Below, one piece after another: positions 55,663 to 63,939 of a stretch of 64,000 nt of DNA (its first letter is position 1; each line of letters begins with the position of its first letter). The notes below the pieces were generated by a model, which worked only from the letters and a program-made list of their open reading frames with translations, was not told the DNA's origin and searched no databases. This stretch comes from CAZNOG01 sp964574635 (GTDB lineage Bacteria; Bacteroidota; Bacteroidia; Flavobacteriales_D; Cryomorphaceae): assembly GCA_964574635.1 (NCBI GenBank), contig CAZNOG010000003.1:149638-213637 (forward strand), given 5' to 3'. The position numbers and the translations under genes are program-made.

Positions 55663-56423
55663 ATCGTAAGGGCGTCTGTGCCTGTTTTTCTGATCCAATC
55701 GTACCCGTGCTCTTCGAGTTTGTACGCGAGTTCTTTGTCACCCGATTTCACGATTCGTCCGTCGTAGAGCACGTGTACGAAATCGGGAACGATGTAATCC
55801 AACAGCCGTTGGTAGTGGGTCACCACCACGAAGGACCTGTCGGGTCGGCGCAGTTTGTTTATTCCGTCGGCCACCACGCGCAGCGCGTCGATGTCAAGGC
55901 CCGAATCGGTTTCGTCCAGAATGGCGAGTTTGGGTTCGAGCATGGCCATTTGGAAGATTTCGTTCCTTTTTTTCTCCCCGCCGGAGAAGCCTTCGTTCAC
56001 CGATCGGTTGGCCAATTTATTGTCGAGTTCCACCAGGGCCGACCGCTCTTTGACCATGGCGAGAAAATCCTTGGCGGAAATGGGGTCCTGCCCCAAGGCT
56101 TTGCGCTTTTCGTTGATGGCGGCCTTCAGGAAGTTGATGTTGCTCACACCGGGAATTTCCACCGGGTACTGGAATGCGAGGAAAATGCCGGCGTGCGACC
56201 GCTCGTCGGCACCCATTTCCAGCAGGTCTTCGCCCATGAAAGTGATGCTCCCTTCGGTGACTTCGAAGTCTTCGTTTCCGGCCAATACCGCCGCCAAGGT
56301 GCTTTTGCCCGATCCGTTGGGACCCATGATGGCGTGAATCTCACCGGGGTTCACCTCCAGGTCGAGGCCTTTGAGTATGGATTTGCCCTCGACGGTGGCG
56401 TGTAGGTTTTTTACCTGTAACAT
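55659..56423 (-). CDS. sufC: SufC ATPase
   Basis: ABC-type ATPase subunit of the SufBC2D scaffold, 254 residues. Walker A GPNGSGKST (34-42), signature FSGGEKKR, Walker B LAILDETDSGLDIDALR, switch histidine in VVVTHYQRL. Soluble; its ATP use drives opening of the SufB-SufD interface. 40 bp after sufB. Confidence 0.97.
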   Translation of the reverse strand: MLQVKNLHATVEGKSILKGLDLEVNPGEIHAIMGPNGSGKSTLAAVLAGNEDFEVTEGSITFMGEDLLEMGADERSHAGIFLAFQYPVEIPGVSNINFLKAAINEKRKALGQDPISAKDFLAMVKERSALVELDNKLANRSVNEGFSGGEKKRNEIFQMAMLEPKLAILDETDSGLDIDALRVVADGINKLRRPDRSFVVVTHYQRLLDYIVPDFVHVLYDGRIVKSGDKELAYKLEEHGYDWIRKTGTDALTI

Positions 56424-56463
56424 ATATGTGCGTGTTTCTTTGGTTCTAGGTTAAAAAGATGGA

Positions 56464-57909
56464 TCATCCGACGCTGCCCTCCAGGGAAATGGCCAGCAAT
56501 TTTTGCGCTTCCACGGCAAATTCCATGGGCAGTTTGTTGAGCACTTCCTTGCAGTACCCGTTGACGATGAGTTCGATGGCTTTTTCTTCGCTCAAACCGC
56601 GCTGCATGCAGTAAAACAGTTGGTCTTCGCCGATTTTGGATGCCGTGGCTTCGTGTTCCACTTTGGAACTGCTGTTGCCCACTTCGATGTATGGAAACGT
56701 GTGGGCCGCGGAGCGATCGCCCATCAAGAGGGAGTCGCACTGCGAGAAGTTGCGTGCGTTGGTGGCGCCTCGGGTCACGCGTACCAGTCCACGGTAGGAG
56801 TTGCTGCTCTTGGCCGCCGAGATTCCCTTGGAAATGATGGTGCTCTTGGTGTTTTTTCCGATGTGGATCATCTTGGTGCCGGTGTCGGCTTGTTGGAATC
56901 CGTTGGTTACGGCCACGGAATAGAATTCACCCACTGAATTGTCGCCCTTGAGGATGCACGAGGGGTACTTCCAGGTGATGGCCGAGCCGGTTTCCACTTG
57001 CGTCCAGGATATCTTGGCGTTGCGCTCGCAGAGTCCGCGCTTGGTAACGAAGTTGAACACCCCGCCCTTGCCCTCTTCGTCTCCGGGGTACCAGTTCTGC
57101 ACGGTGGAGTACTTTATTTCGGCGTCGTCCATGGCGATGAGTTCCACCACGGCGGCGTGGAGCTGGTTTTCGTCGCGCATGGGTGCCGTACAGCCCTCGA
57201 GGTAGCTCACGTAGCTGCCTTTGTCGGCCACTACCAGCGTGCGTTCGAATTGGCCTGTCTGCGCTTCGTTGATGCGGAAATAGGTGGACAATTCCATGGG
57301 GCAGCGTACACCGGGCGGGATGTAGGCGAAGGAGCCGTCGGTAAAGACCGCCGAATTGAGGGCGGCGTAAAAGTTATCGGACTTGGGAACCACGGTTCCG
57401 AGGTATTTGCGCACCAAGTCGGGGTATTTCTGAACCGCTTCGGAGAAGGAGCAGAAGATGATGCCCAGTTCGCCGAGTTTTTCCTTGAAGGTGGTGGCCA
57501 CCGAAACGCTGTCCATCACGATGTCGACGGCCACGCCGGTGAGACGTTTCTGCTCTTCTATGGAGATGCCCAATTTGTTGAATGTGTCGAGCAGTTCGGG
57601 ATCCACCTCGTCGAGGCTCTTGGGTTTCTTCTTGGTTTTGGGGGCCGCGTAATAATATATGTTCTGGAAGTCGGGCTTCTCGTAAGTCACGTGCGCCCAT
57701 TCGGGCTCGGTCATGGTGAGCCAAATGCGGTAGGATTCCAGACGGTATTCAAGCAGCCAATCCGGTTCGTTCTTCTTGGCCGATATCAATCGGATGATGT
57801 CCTCGTTCAATCCCAACGGGGCTTTCTCCGACTCGATGTTCGTGGTGAATCCGTATTTGTATTCCCTTTGGGTTACTTCCGCAAGGAGTTCTTCTTCGTT
57901 TTGTGCCAT
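56464..57909 (-). CDS. sufB: SufB Fe-S scaffold subunit
   Basis: 481 residues from ATG 57909. Typical stretches include FTDGSFAYIPPGVRCPMELS, YLEGCTAPMRDENQLHAAVV, NWYPGDEEGKGGVFNFVTKR and the C-terminal EHEATASKIGEDQLFYCMQR. First gene of the run sufB-sufC-sufD-sufS-sufE-sufT, all on the minus strand with tight spacing, so one transcript is likely. A good promoter match lies about 213 bases upstream, leaving a long leader. No sufA or SufR/IscR-type regulator is next to it. Confidence 0.97.
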   Translation of the reverse strand: MAQNEEELLAEVTQREYKYGFTTNIESEKAPLGLNEDIIRLISAKKNEPDWLLEYRLESYRIWLTMTEPEWAHVTYEKPDFQNIYYYAAPKTKKKPKSLDEVDPELLDTFNKLGISIEEQKRLTGVAVDIVMDSVSVATTFKEKLGELGIIFCSFSEAVQKYPDLVRKYLGTVVPKSDNFYAALNSAVFTDGSFAYIPPGVRCPMELSTYFRINEAQTGQFERTLVVADKGSYVSYLEGCTAPMRDENQLHAAVVELIAMDDAEIKYSTVQNWYPGDEEGKGGVFNFVTKRGLCERNAKISWTQVETGSAITWKYPSCILKGDNSVGEFYSVAVTNGFQQADTGTKMIHIGKNTKSTIISKGISAAKSSNSYRGLVRVTRGATNARNFSQCDSLLMGDRSAAHTFPYIEVGNSSSKVEHEATASKIGEDQLFYCMQRGLSEEKAIELIVNGYCKEVLNKLPMEFAVEAQKLLAISLEGSVG

Positions 57910-58121
57910 GGAGCTTGCTCTTTTCGCTTTTTTGTGGAAAAACGCGCCGTCGTCGCAGCTACCGACCCGCGGGGCTCGACGTTTCGACCTCCACTCGGGA
58001 AGGTGGTGCGCTTGGGTTGCCGGCGCTGTTGGCCGGGAACGTTTTTCCCTGTTCATCACCGCCATACCCGTCGGTATGGCGCAGGCTTATTTAGATTAGT
58101 TTTAAATAACCTTTCAACGGA

Positions 58122-58153
58122 CAAAAATACCCAAGATTAAACAATCACACAAA
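58122..58153 (-). promoter_or_regulatory. Probable suf operon promoter (TTTG-N20-TATTTTTG)
   Basis: On the minus strand TTTG (58153-58150), 20 bases, then TATTTTTG (58129-58122). This is the best match in the window to the Bacteroidota TTTG-N19-21-TAnnTTTG promoter. It implies an untranslated leader of roughly 200 bases before sufB (58110 to 57910), in which I see no recognisable riboswitch or reading frame. Confidence 0.6.
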
Positions 58154-58286
58154 CGGGGGCGGGCCTTTTGTTTCGGTACGGTGAAATGAGCGGCGGGATT
58201 TCCGGTGCCGTTGTTCGACCGACGGGCCGACGGAAGTGGAAATACGGAGGAAAAGAGTGGCGAAGAAGGTTGAGACACACATGATT

Positions 58287-58430
58287 GCGCGAGGACGGAA
58301 GGCGGCATCCCCGCAGGGTGGCTGCGATGTCGGTGCCCGTGTACGGACGGCGACCACCGGAAGCCCGTGCGGACACTTGGCACCGGCCGCAGGCACCGTG
58401 CGGGATAAAGCCTGTAGGCCGACCCCCGGG
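58287..58430 (+). repeat. Dispersed GC-rich intergenic repeat, copy D
   Basis: About 144 bp in the 700-base gap between sufB (minus) and thiL (plus), oriented toward thiL. Left block GCGCGAGGACGGAAGGCGGC then ATCCCC, middle block GGACGGCGACCACCGGAAGC then CCGTG, right block GGGATAAAGCCTGTAGGCCG then ACCCCCGGG. It is the copy that best represents all four. Confidence 0.82.
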
Positions 58431-58578
58431 AAGAATGCGATTTGCGCGAAAACTCGACAGGAGAACGAGTGATATTTGAAAAACTAACGCGATTCGGGGC
58501 GCGCCCACACCGGGAAAGAAAAAACGCATCGCGGAGCGTGGGAAATGGGTGGGGATAGTCCGGGCGGGGACAATCGAT

Positions 58579-58586
58579 TATCTTTG
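58579..58586 (+). promoter_or_regulatory. -7-like element TATCTTTG upstream of thiL
   Basis: TATCTTTG matches TAnnTTTG and ends 22 bases before ATG 58609. No -33 TTTG was seen at the right distance. Confidence 0.42.
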
Positions 58587-58608
58587 TACCTCATCAAAAA
58601 CCGACGCC

Positions 58609-59664
58609 ATGGAACGCACGGAACTGGAAGACCTGGGGGAATTCGGCCTGATAAAAAGGCTGACGAAAGACGTGAAAACACGGCACGAATCGACCCTCAT
58701 GGGAATTGGCGACGACGCGGCGGTGATCGCCTGCGGTGAAAACAGGGTGGCGCTGCTTACCACTGATATGCTGGTGGAGGGCATTCATTTCGATTTGTCT
58801 TATGCCCCGCTGAAGCACCTGGGTTACAAGGCGGCGGTGTCGAATTTTTCGGACATCTACGCCATGAACGGGCGGCCCAAACAGATGACGGTGGCCATCG
58901 GGCTGAGCAACCGCTTTTCATACGAGGCGGTGGAGGAATTGTACGCGGGACTGCTTCACGCCGCGGCGATTTACGACGTGGACTTGGTGGGAGGCGACAC
59001 GGTGAGCACCCGGGGTGGTTTGGTCATCAGCATTACCGTACGGGGCGAGGCCGAGCGGGAGAAAGTGGTGTACCGCAGCGGGGCGAAGGCCAACGATATC
59101 ATCGTGGTGTCGGGCGATCTGGGCGGCGCGTACATGGGCCTGCAGGTGCTGGAAAGGGAGAAGAAGGTATTCCAATCGGCGCCGCAAGTGCAGCCCGACC
59201 TCGAGGGGTACGACTACATTTTGGAGAGGCAACTCAAACCGGAAGCACGGAAAGACGTGGTGGACATGTTCGAGGCGCTGGGGTTGAAACCCACCGCCAT
59301 GATCGACGTGTCGGACGGGTTGGCCTCGGACTTGCTTCACCTCTGCGACCGCAGCCAATTGGGGTGCTCGCTGTACGAGGATAAAATACCGCTGGACCCC
59401 ACGGTCATTACCACGGCCACCGACTTTCACCTCAGCCCCACGGTGTGTGCCTTGAGCGGGGGGGAAGATTACGAATTGCTGTTCACCATTTCGCCCGGCG
59501 ATTACGACAAGGTGAAGGGCAGCCCCCACTTTACCGCCATAGGCCACATGAACGAGGGCGGGGGGAGCAACCTCATCGCCAGGGACGGCTCCGCACACGC
59601 CCTGACGGCGCAGGGGTGGGACGCTTTCCTCAAAGGAGGGTTCGATGAGCGCGAGGGCGACTGA
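58609..59664 (+). CDS. thiL: Thiamine-monophosphate kinase
   Basis: Phosphorylates thiamine monophosphate to the cofactor thiamine diphosphate. 351 residues from ATG 58609 (MERTELEDLGEFGLIKRL). Family motifs: GIGDDAAVI, TTDMLVEGIHFDL, GYKAAVSNFSDIYAMNG, VGGDTVST, IDVSDGLASDLLHLC, ALSGGEDYELLFT. No TPP riboswitch was recognised upstream. Confidence 0.95.
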   Translation: MERTELEDLGEFGLIKRLTKDVKTRHESTLMGIGDDAAVIACGENRVALLTTDMLVEGIHFDLSYAPLKHLGYKAAVSNFSDIYAMNGRPKQMTVAIGLSNRFSYEAVEELYAGLLHAAAIYDVDLVGGDTVSTRGGLVISITVRGEAEREKVVYRSGAKANDIIVVSGDLGGAYMGLQVLEREKKVFQSAPQVQPDLEGYDYILERQLKPEARKDVVDMFEALGLKPTAMIDVSDGLASDLLHLCDRSQLGCSLYEDKIPLDPTVITTATDFHLSPTVCALSGGEDYELLFTISPGDYDKVKGSPHFTAIGHMNEGGGSNLIARDGSAHALTAQGWDAFLKGGFDEREGD

Positions 59665-59733
59665 AACCGACGAGAGGGTTTTTTCAAAACACAGCGCGGG
59701 AAATGTTGTTATGGTGGGTGATAAGCCCACGCG

Positions 59734-61485
59734 ATGCATTTTCCTTACTCCATCAAACGATTTTCGACGGCGGTCGTGCTGATATTCTGCACGGCTTTCA
59801 CGCACTTGGCCTTTGACGCTTCGGGGCAGGGCGGGAATGACGAAGTGGCTTGGGTTGCGGATTCCACGCGGGAAGCGCAGGGATTGAACCGATTCACTCC
59901 CCGATCGTCCGTCAAAGGATTTTTAGACGCCGTGGCGCGCGATCGCTACGACGTGGCGGTGGAATACATCGACTTGACCGGCGTGGAGGCGGAAGACAGC
60001 ACCGCCGTGGCCCGCATGGTTGAGGCGGCGTTTACGCGTGGCGACCTGTATACGTTGGCGCGCATCAGCGATGATCCGGAAGGGAGCGGGCGCGACGATT
60101 TGCAAGCGGGGGTGGACGTGGTGGGAACCCTGAGTACCGACGAGGGAAAGGTGGATATCCTGCTGAAGCGGGTGGATCGGGACGTACCCGTTTGGCTGAT
60201 ATCGGGTGAAACGGTGCGGCGTGCGGTGGACGCCGGTGGCGAAGCCCTGCTGATCGACCGTATTTTGCCCCGTCGTCTGCAAGGAAGCGATTGGTTCGGC
60301 GCGCCCCCCGTGCAATGGTTGGCCGCATTGATCCTGGTGGTGGTCGCGTTCGCAGTGGCACGGGCGCTGGTATACCTTACTTCCCGCGCCTTGCCCATGG
60401 TGTGGCCGGCGGCGCGCAAGAATCCGGTATCGGGCGTCATCCGCGCGTTTTCCTTGCCGGTGGCCCTCTATGTCGCCGTGTGGTTTTTCGTGTTCATGTC
60501 CCGGGAATTGGGCCTGTCCATCGTCCTCCGCCAAAAGCTCAGCCTCCTCACCGGATTGGTGGGAGTCACGGCGCTGCTGGTACTGTTGTGGAAATTGTCG
60601 CAATTCGCCGCCGCTTATACACAAGACCGTATGGTGAGCAACGGCAACCTCACGGGAGTGTCCATCGTGGTTTTTCTGCGCAAAGCCGCCAAAACCGCCA
60701 TCGTGGTAATCGGTATTTTGTTGTTTTTGAGTTTGCTGGGTGTGGATGTCACCGCCGGTCTCGCGGCCTTGGGCATCGGCGGCATCGCCTTGGCTTTGGG
60801 GGCGCAGAAAACGGTTGAAAACTTCGTGGGAGGGCTCATGCTCATCACCGACCGCCCCGTGCGCGTAGGCGATTTCTGTTTGGTGGGCGATATATCGGGC
60901 ACGGTGGAGAGCATCGGGATGCGCTCTACGCGCATTCGCACCAACGACCGCACGGTAGTCACCATACCCAACGGCCAATTCTCATCCGAAAAAATCGAGA
61001 ACTTCGCCCATCGGGATCGATTTTGGTTCCACCCCACGTTCGGCTTGCACCGCGCCACCACGCCGGATCAAGTGCGACTCGTCATCGTAGAATTGCAGTC
61101 CCTGCTGTACGCCCACAAGCTCGTCGAAAACTCATCCGCCCGAGTGCGCTTGGCGGCCCTCCACCAAGAGCGCATCGACATCGAGGTGTTCAGCTATATC
61201 GTCACCCCTACTTTCGACGAATACCTTGAAGTACAGGAAGATCTGCTGCTTCGCATCATGGACCTGTTCGAAAGGCGGGGCATCCGCATGGCCCACCCCG
61301 TCAAACGCGTTTTCGTGTCGCAAGACGAAGAGCCGAACGCCGAGAAGGTATCTGAGGCGGGCACGATCGTAGCCGCATGGCGAGAGAACAACGAAATGCC
61401 CCTGCCGAATTTTCCTCAGGACAAAATCGACGCGCTGCGCAACACCATCGGCTTTCCGCCCGAAGGCTCTTCGTCGGGCAAGTGA
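59734..61485 (+). CDS. MscS-family mechanosensitive channel with N-terminal extension
   Basis: 583 residues. A signal-peptide-like start (FSTAVVLIFCTAFTHLAFDASG) and about 160 residues of periplasmic-type sequence precede several membrane helices (WLAALILVVVAFAVARALVY, LPVALYVAVWFFVFM, TAIVVIGILLFLSLLGVDVT). The pore helix and start of the MscS domain are GLAALGIGGIALALGAQKTV then ENFVGGLMLITDRPVRVGDF, followed by TVVTIPNGQFSSEKIENF. It should release solutes on osmotic downshock. mscL lies 2 kb downstream. Confidence 0.92.
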   Translation: MHFPYSIKRFSTAVVLIFCTAFTHLAFDASGQGGNDEVAWVADSTREAQGLNRFTPRSSVKGFLDAVARDRYDVAVEYIDLTGVEAEDSTAVARMVEAAFTRGDLYTLARISDDPEGSGRDDLQAGVDVVGTLSTDEGKVDILLKRVDRDVPVWLISGETVRRAVDAGGEALLIDRILPRRLQGSDWFGAPPVQWLAALILVVVAFAVARALVYLTSRALPMVWPAARKNPVSGVIRAFSLPVALYVAVWFFVFMSRELGLSIVLRQKLSLLTGLVGVTALLVLLWKLSQFAAAYTQDRMVSNGNLTGVSIVVFLRKAAKTAIVVIGILLFLSLLGVDVTAGLAALGIGGIALALGAQKTVENFVGGLMLITDRPVRVGDFCLVGDISGTVESIGMRSTRIRTNDRTVVTIPNGQFSSEKIENFAHRDRFWFHPTFGLHRATTPDQVRLVIVELQSLLYAHKLVENSSARVRLAALHQERIDIEVFSYIVTPTFDEYLEVQEDLLLRIMDLFERRGIRMAHPVKRVFVSQDEEPNAEKVSEAGTIVAAWRENNEMPLPNFPQDKIDALRNTIGFPPEGSSSGK

Positions 61486-61528
61486 GGGGCGGGGTGGAAG
61501 GGCGCCGGGGTGTACGTGCTCGGGTTTT

Positions 61529-61543
61529 GGGTTTTTGTGGGTG
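61529..61543 (-). repeat. 15-bp dispersed repeat, copy 5
   Basis: Exact GGGTTTTTGTGGGTG, 44 bases past the MscS stop, followed by GGAGGTC as in copy 3. Confidence 0.75.
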
Positions 61544-61658
61544 GGAGGTCTCAGAGTCGCGCCGTGCACAGGGATTCCGTGGACCTTGGCCCGGGGGTAT
61601 TTCACCGCGGAAACTTCCGGGAAAGGAAGGCGTACAATGCCTTCATAACCTACAATCT

Positions 61659-61961
61659 ATGAGGGCTGAAAACAACCAAAACCACCGCGCCGAAATCAAC
61701 GGCGTTCTTCGCCGAGGCGCTCGATACCATCCCGAGATCAAAGTGGGGCACAGCGGCGGCGAATTGTCCGTGCAGTTCGAATGCCGCAATTCAATTTGCA
61801 CGTTCGACGTGTGCCACGAGGCGGGCCGCATTCTTCTCACCGGACGATTGAAAATGGGAATGACGCGCATCGACGTTTCCTTTCTCGAGCCCGGCATATA
61901 CATATTGTTGGTCATGGACGGCGACATCATCCGCAGCCATCCCTTCGAGGTAGCGCGATAA
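61659..61961 (+). CDS. Small protein resembling a lone type IX sorting domain
   Basis: 100 residues from ATG 61659. The sequence from about residue 32 follows the pattern of the T9SS type A (Por secretion) tail: a strand GGELSVQFECRN, FDVCHEAGRILLTGRL, then RIDVSFLEPGIYILLVMDGD and a final basic strand. There is no signal peptide and no cargo domain before it. Two cysteines (CTFDVC) are near the centre. Coding status is supported by this pattern only. It may be a remnant of a larger secreted protein or a domain adapted for another use. Confidence 0.55.
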   Translation: MRAENNQNHRAEINGVLRRGARYHPEIKVGHSGGELSVQFECRNSICTFDVCHEAGRILLTGRLKMGMTRIDVSFLEPGIYILLVMDGDIIRSHPFEVAR

Positions 61962-61973
61962 AGGCAGGGGGCG

Positions 61974-63260
61974 TCACCGCATCAGCGCTTCGATGTCGTC
62001 GGGCTCCAGAGGGATATCCCCCATCAAGTCTTCGTAGCCGTCTTCGGTAATGAGGATGTCGTTTTCCAGACGGATGCCGATGTTTTCGTCGCGGATATAG
62101 ATGCCCGGTTCCACGGTAAACACCATGCCCGCCTCGATGGGTTCGTACCAGAGACCTACGTCGTGCACGTCGAGGCCGATGAAGTGGGAGGTGCCGTGCA
62201 TGAAGTATTTCCTGTAGGCCGGATTTCCGGGGTCTTGGTCGGCGATTTCGCGTTCGGTGAGCAGCCCCAACCCGAGGAGTTCGTTTTGCATGAGTTCGCC
62301 CACCTTCTTGTGGTAATCGGCGAGATACACACCGGGCCGCAGTAATTTCATGGCGGCTTTCATTACTCGGAGTACCGCTTCGTACACGTCTCTTTGCCTC
62401 TGCGTGAATTTGCCGTTTACCGGAATGGTGCGGGTCATGTCGGCCGCATAGTTTCCGTATTCGGCTCCCACGTCCATCAGGATGAGGTCACCGTCTTCGC
62501 AGGTGTTCTCGTTGAGGATGTAATGGAGTACGCAGGCGTTGAACCCCGAAGCCACGATGGGGGTGTACGCGAATCCCCGCGATCCGCGCCGCACGAATTC
62601 GTGGAGGTATTCCGCCTCGATTTCGTATTCCGTCACGCCGGGTTTCACGAATTTGAGAACCCGACGGAAACCCTCTTCGGTAATCTTGCATGCGTGGCGC
62701 ATTTGATCGATTTCTTCCCGGCTTTTCACCGAACGCAGGCGGTTCATGATGGGCGCCAATCGCCCGTATGCATGGAGGGGGTATTCCTTGCGGATCCACT
62801 CCACAAAGCGTTCTTCGCGGGTGGTCACTTCCTTGCTCCTGCGCGTGTGCTCGTTCGAAGGCAGGTACACCTCGTTGGCTTCGGCCATGAGTACCTTCAG
62901 CACCGTTTCGAAATCGTCGAGCCAGTACACGGTTTCGATACCCGTTTCCCGGCGCGCCCTTTCCTTCGTCAGCTTGTCTCCCTCCCAAATGGCGATGGTC
63001 TCGTTGGTTTCGCGGAGAAACAGGATTTCCCGGTGCTTCTTGTCGTGGCATTGAGGAAAAAGCACCAGAATAGTTTCTTCTTGATCCACTCCCGTGAGGT
63101 ACAATAGGTCGTTGTTTTGCCGGAAGGGCATGGTGCCGTCGGCGTTGGTCGGCATGATGTCGTTGGAATTGACGATGGCCAAAGCACCGTCGGGCAGGCG
63201 CGAAACCAGTTTTTGTCGGTGCGCTTTGTAGGTTTCGGCCGTAATTTGTCGGTATCTCAT
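61974..63260 (-). CDS. Aminopeptidase P-type M24 metallopeptidase
   Basis: Removes N-terminal residues preceding proline. 428 residues: an N-terminal AMP_N-type domain (PFRQNNDLLYLTGVDQEETI) and the pita-bread catalytic domain with five metal ligands in DVGAEYGNYAADMTRT (two Asp), HGTSHFIGLDVHDVG (His), TVEPGIYI (Glu) and IRLENDILIT (Glu). Cytoplasmic. The gap to the preceding convergent gene is only 12 bp. Confidence 0.94.
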   Translation of the reverse strand: MRYRQITAETYKAHRQKLVSRLPDGALAIVNSNDIMPTNADGTMPFRQNNDLLYLTGVDQEETILVLFPQCHDKKHREILFLRETNETIAIWEGDKLTKERARRETGIETVYWLDDFETVLKVLMAEANEVYLPSNEHTRRSKEVTTREERFVEWIRKEYPLHAYGRLAPIMNRLRSVKSREEIDQMRHACKITEEGFRRVLKFVKPGVTEYEIEAEYLHEFVRRGSRGFAYTPIVASGFNACVLHYILNENTCEDGDLILMDVGAEYGNYAADMTRTIPVNGKFTQRQRDVYEAVLRVMKAAMKLLRPGVYLADYHKKVGELMQNELLGLGLLTEREIADQDPGNPAYRKYFMHGTSHFIGLDVHDVGLWYEPIEAGMVFTVEPGIYIRDENIGIRLENDILITEDGYEDLMGDIPLEPDDIEALMR

Positions 63261-63290
63261 CTTCGGGAATTTTGGGAGGATTCAAAAACC

Positions 63291-63298
63291 CAAAGGTA
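63291..63298 (-). promoter_or_regulatory. -7-like element TACCTTTG upstream of aminopeptidase P
   Basis: On the minus strand TACCTTTG lies about 30 bases before ATG 63260, the same octamer as before ileS and the transaminase gene. A weak TTTA sits about 19 bases further upstream. Confidence 0.45.
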
Positions 63299-63458
63299 CG
63301 CATCGCATCCGGACGATAAAGGAGCTCCCCTCTACGGATGAAAAGGTATGCGTCCGGGGGCGTGACACCGGCCTGCCCCCTTGTGCGAAAAATCCCCGTG
63401 GGCTTGGTGAATTCAATTTGTTGTTTAACTTCGTTTGACCAACGTATACAGAAACCAT

Positions 63459-63890
63459 ATGAACGAATTCAAAAAATTTATCGCCCGCGGCAACGTGATG
63501 GAAATGGCCGTGGGTTTGATCATGGCCTTGTACTTCGGTGCAATCGTAAAATCCTTCGTCGACGACATCCTCATGCCGCCCATCGGCAAACTCATCGGGG
63601 GGGTTGATTTTTCCCGTCTGAAAATCGTCTTGTCGGATGCCGTGGCGGAAACCTCCGAAGGCGCCGGTGACGGCGTGGCGGAAGTGGCTATCCATTACGG
63701 GGTATTCATCAATACCATTATCACGTTTTTGATCGTGGCTTTTGCGGTGTTCATGCTGGTGAAAGGGTACAACAACATGAGCGAAAGGTTTAAGAAGAAA
63801 GAAGAGGATGCCCCTGCCGCGCCTCCCGAACCGAGCAACGAGGAAAAGCTCTTGACCGAAATTCGCGACCTCCTCCGCAACAAGTCTTGA
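63459..63890 (+). CDS. mscL: Large-conductance mechanosensitive channel MscL
   Basis: 143 residues from ATG 63459. First membrane helix with the family signature (FIARGNVMEMAVGLIMALYF, then GAIVKSFVDDILMPPIGKLI), a periplasmic loop of about 45 residues that is longer than usual and acidic, second helix INTIITFLIVAFAVFMLVKG, and a charged C-terminal helix (EEKLLTEIRDLLRNK). Opens under high membrane tension. A clear terminator follows. Confidence 0.96.
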   Translation: MNEFKKFIARGNVMEMAVGLIMALYFGAIVKSFVDDILMPPIGKLIGGVDFSRLKIVLSDAVAETSEGAGDGVAEVAIHYGVFINTIITFLIVAFAVFMLVKGYNNMSERFKKKEEDAPAAPPEPSNEEKLLTEIRDLLRNKS

Positions 63891-63901
63891 ATTTGGATTT
63901 T

Positions 63902-63937
63902 CCTCGGGCGAATCGTCTCGACGCCCGAGGCTTTTTT
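63902..63937 (+). terminator. Intrinsic terminator after mscL
   Basis: Perfect 9-bp stem CCTCGGGCG (63902-63910) with CGCCCGAGG (63922-63930), an 11-base loop, then C and six T. It begins 12 bases after the mscL stop and is the only textbook intrinsic terminator I found in the window. Confidence 0.9.
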
Positions 63938-63939
63938 CC

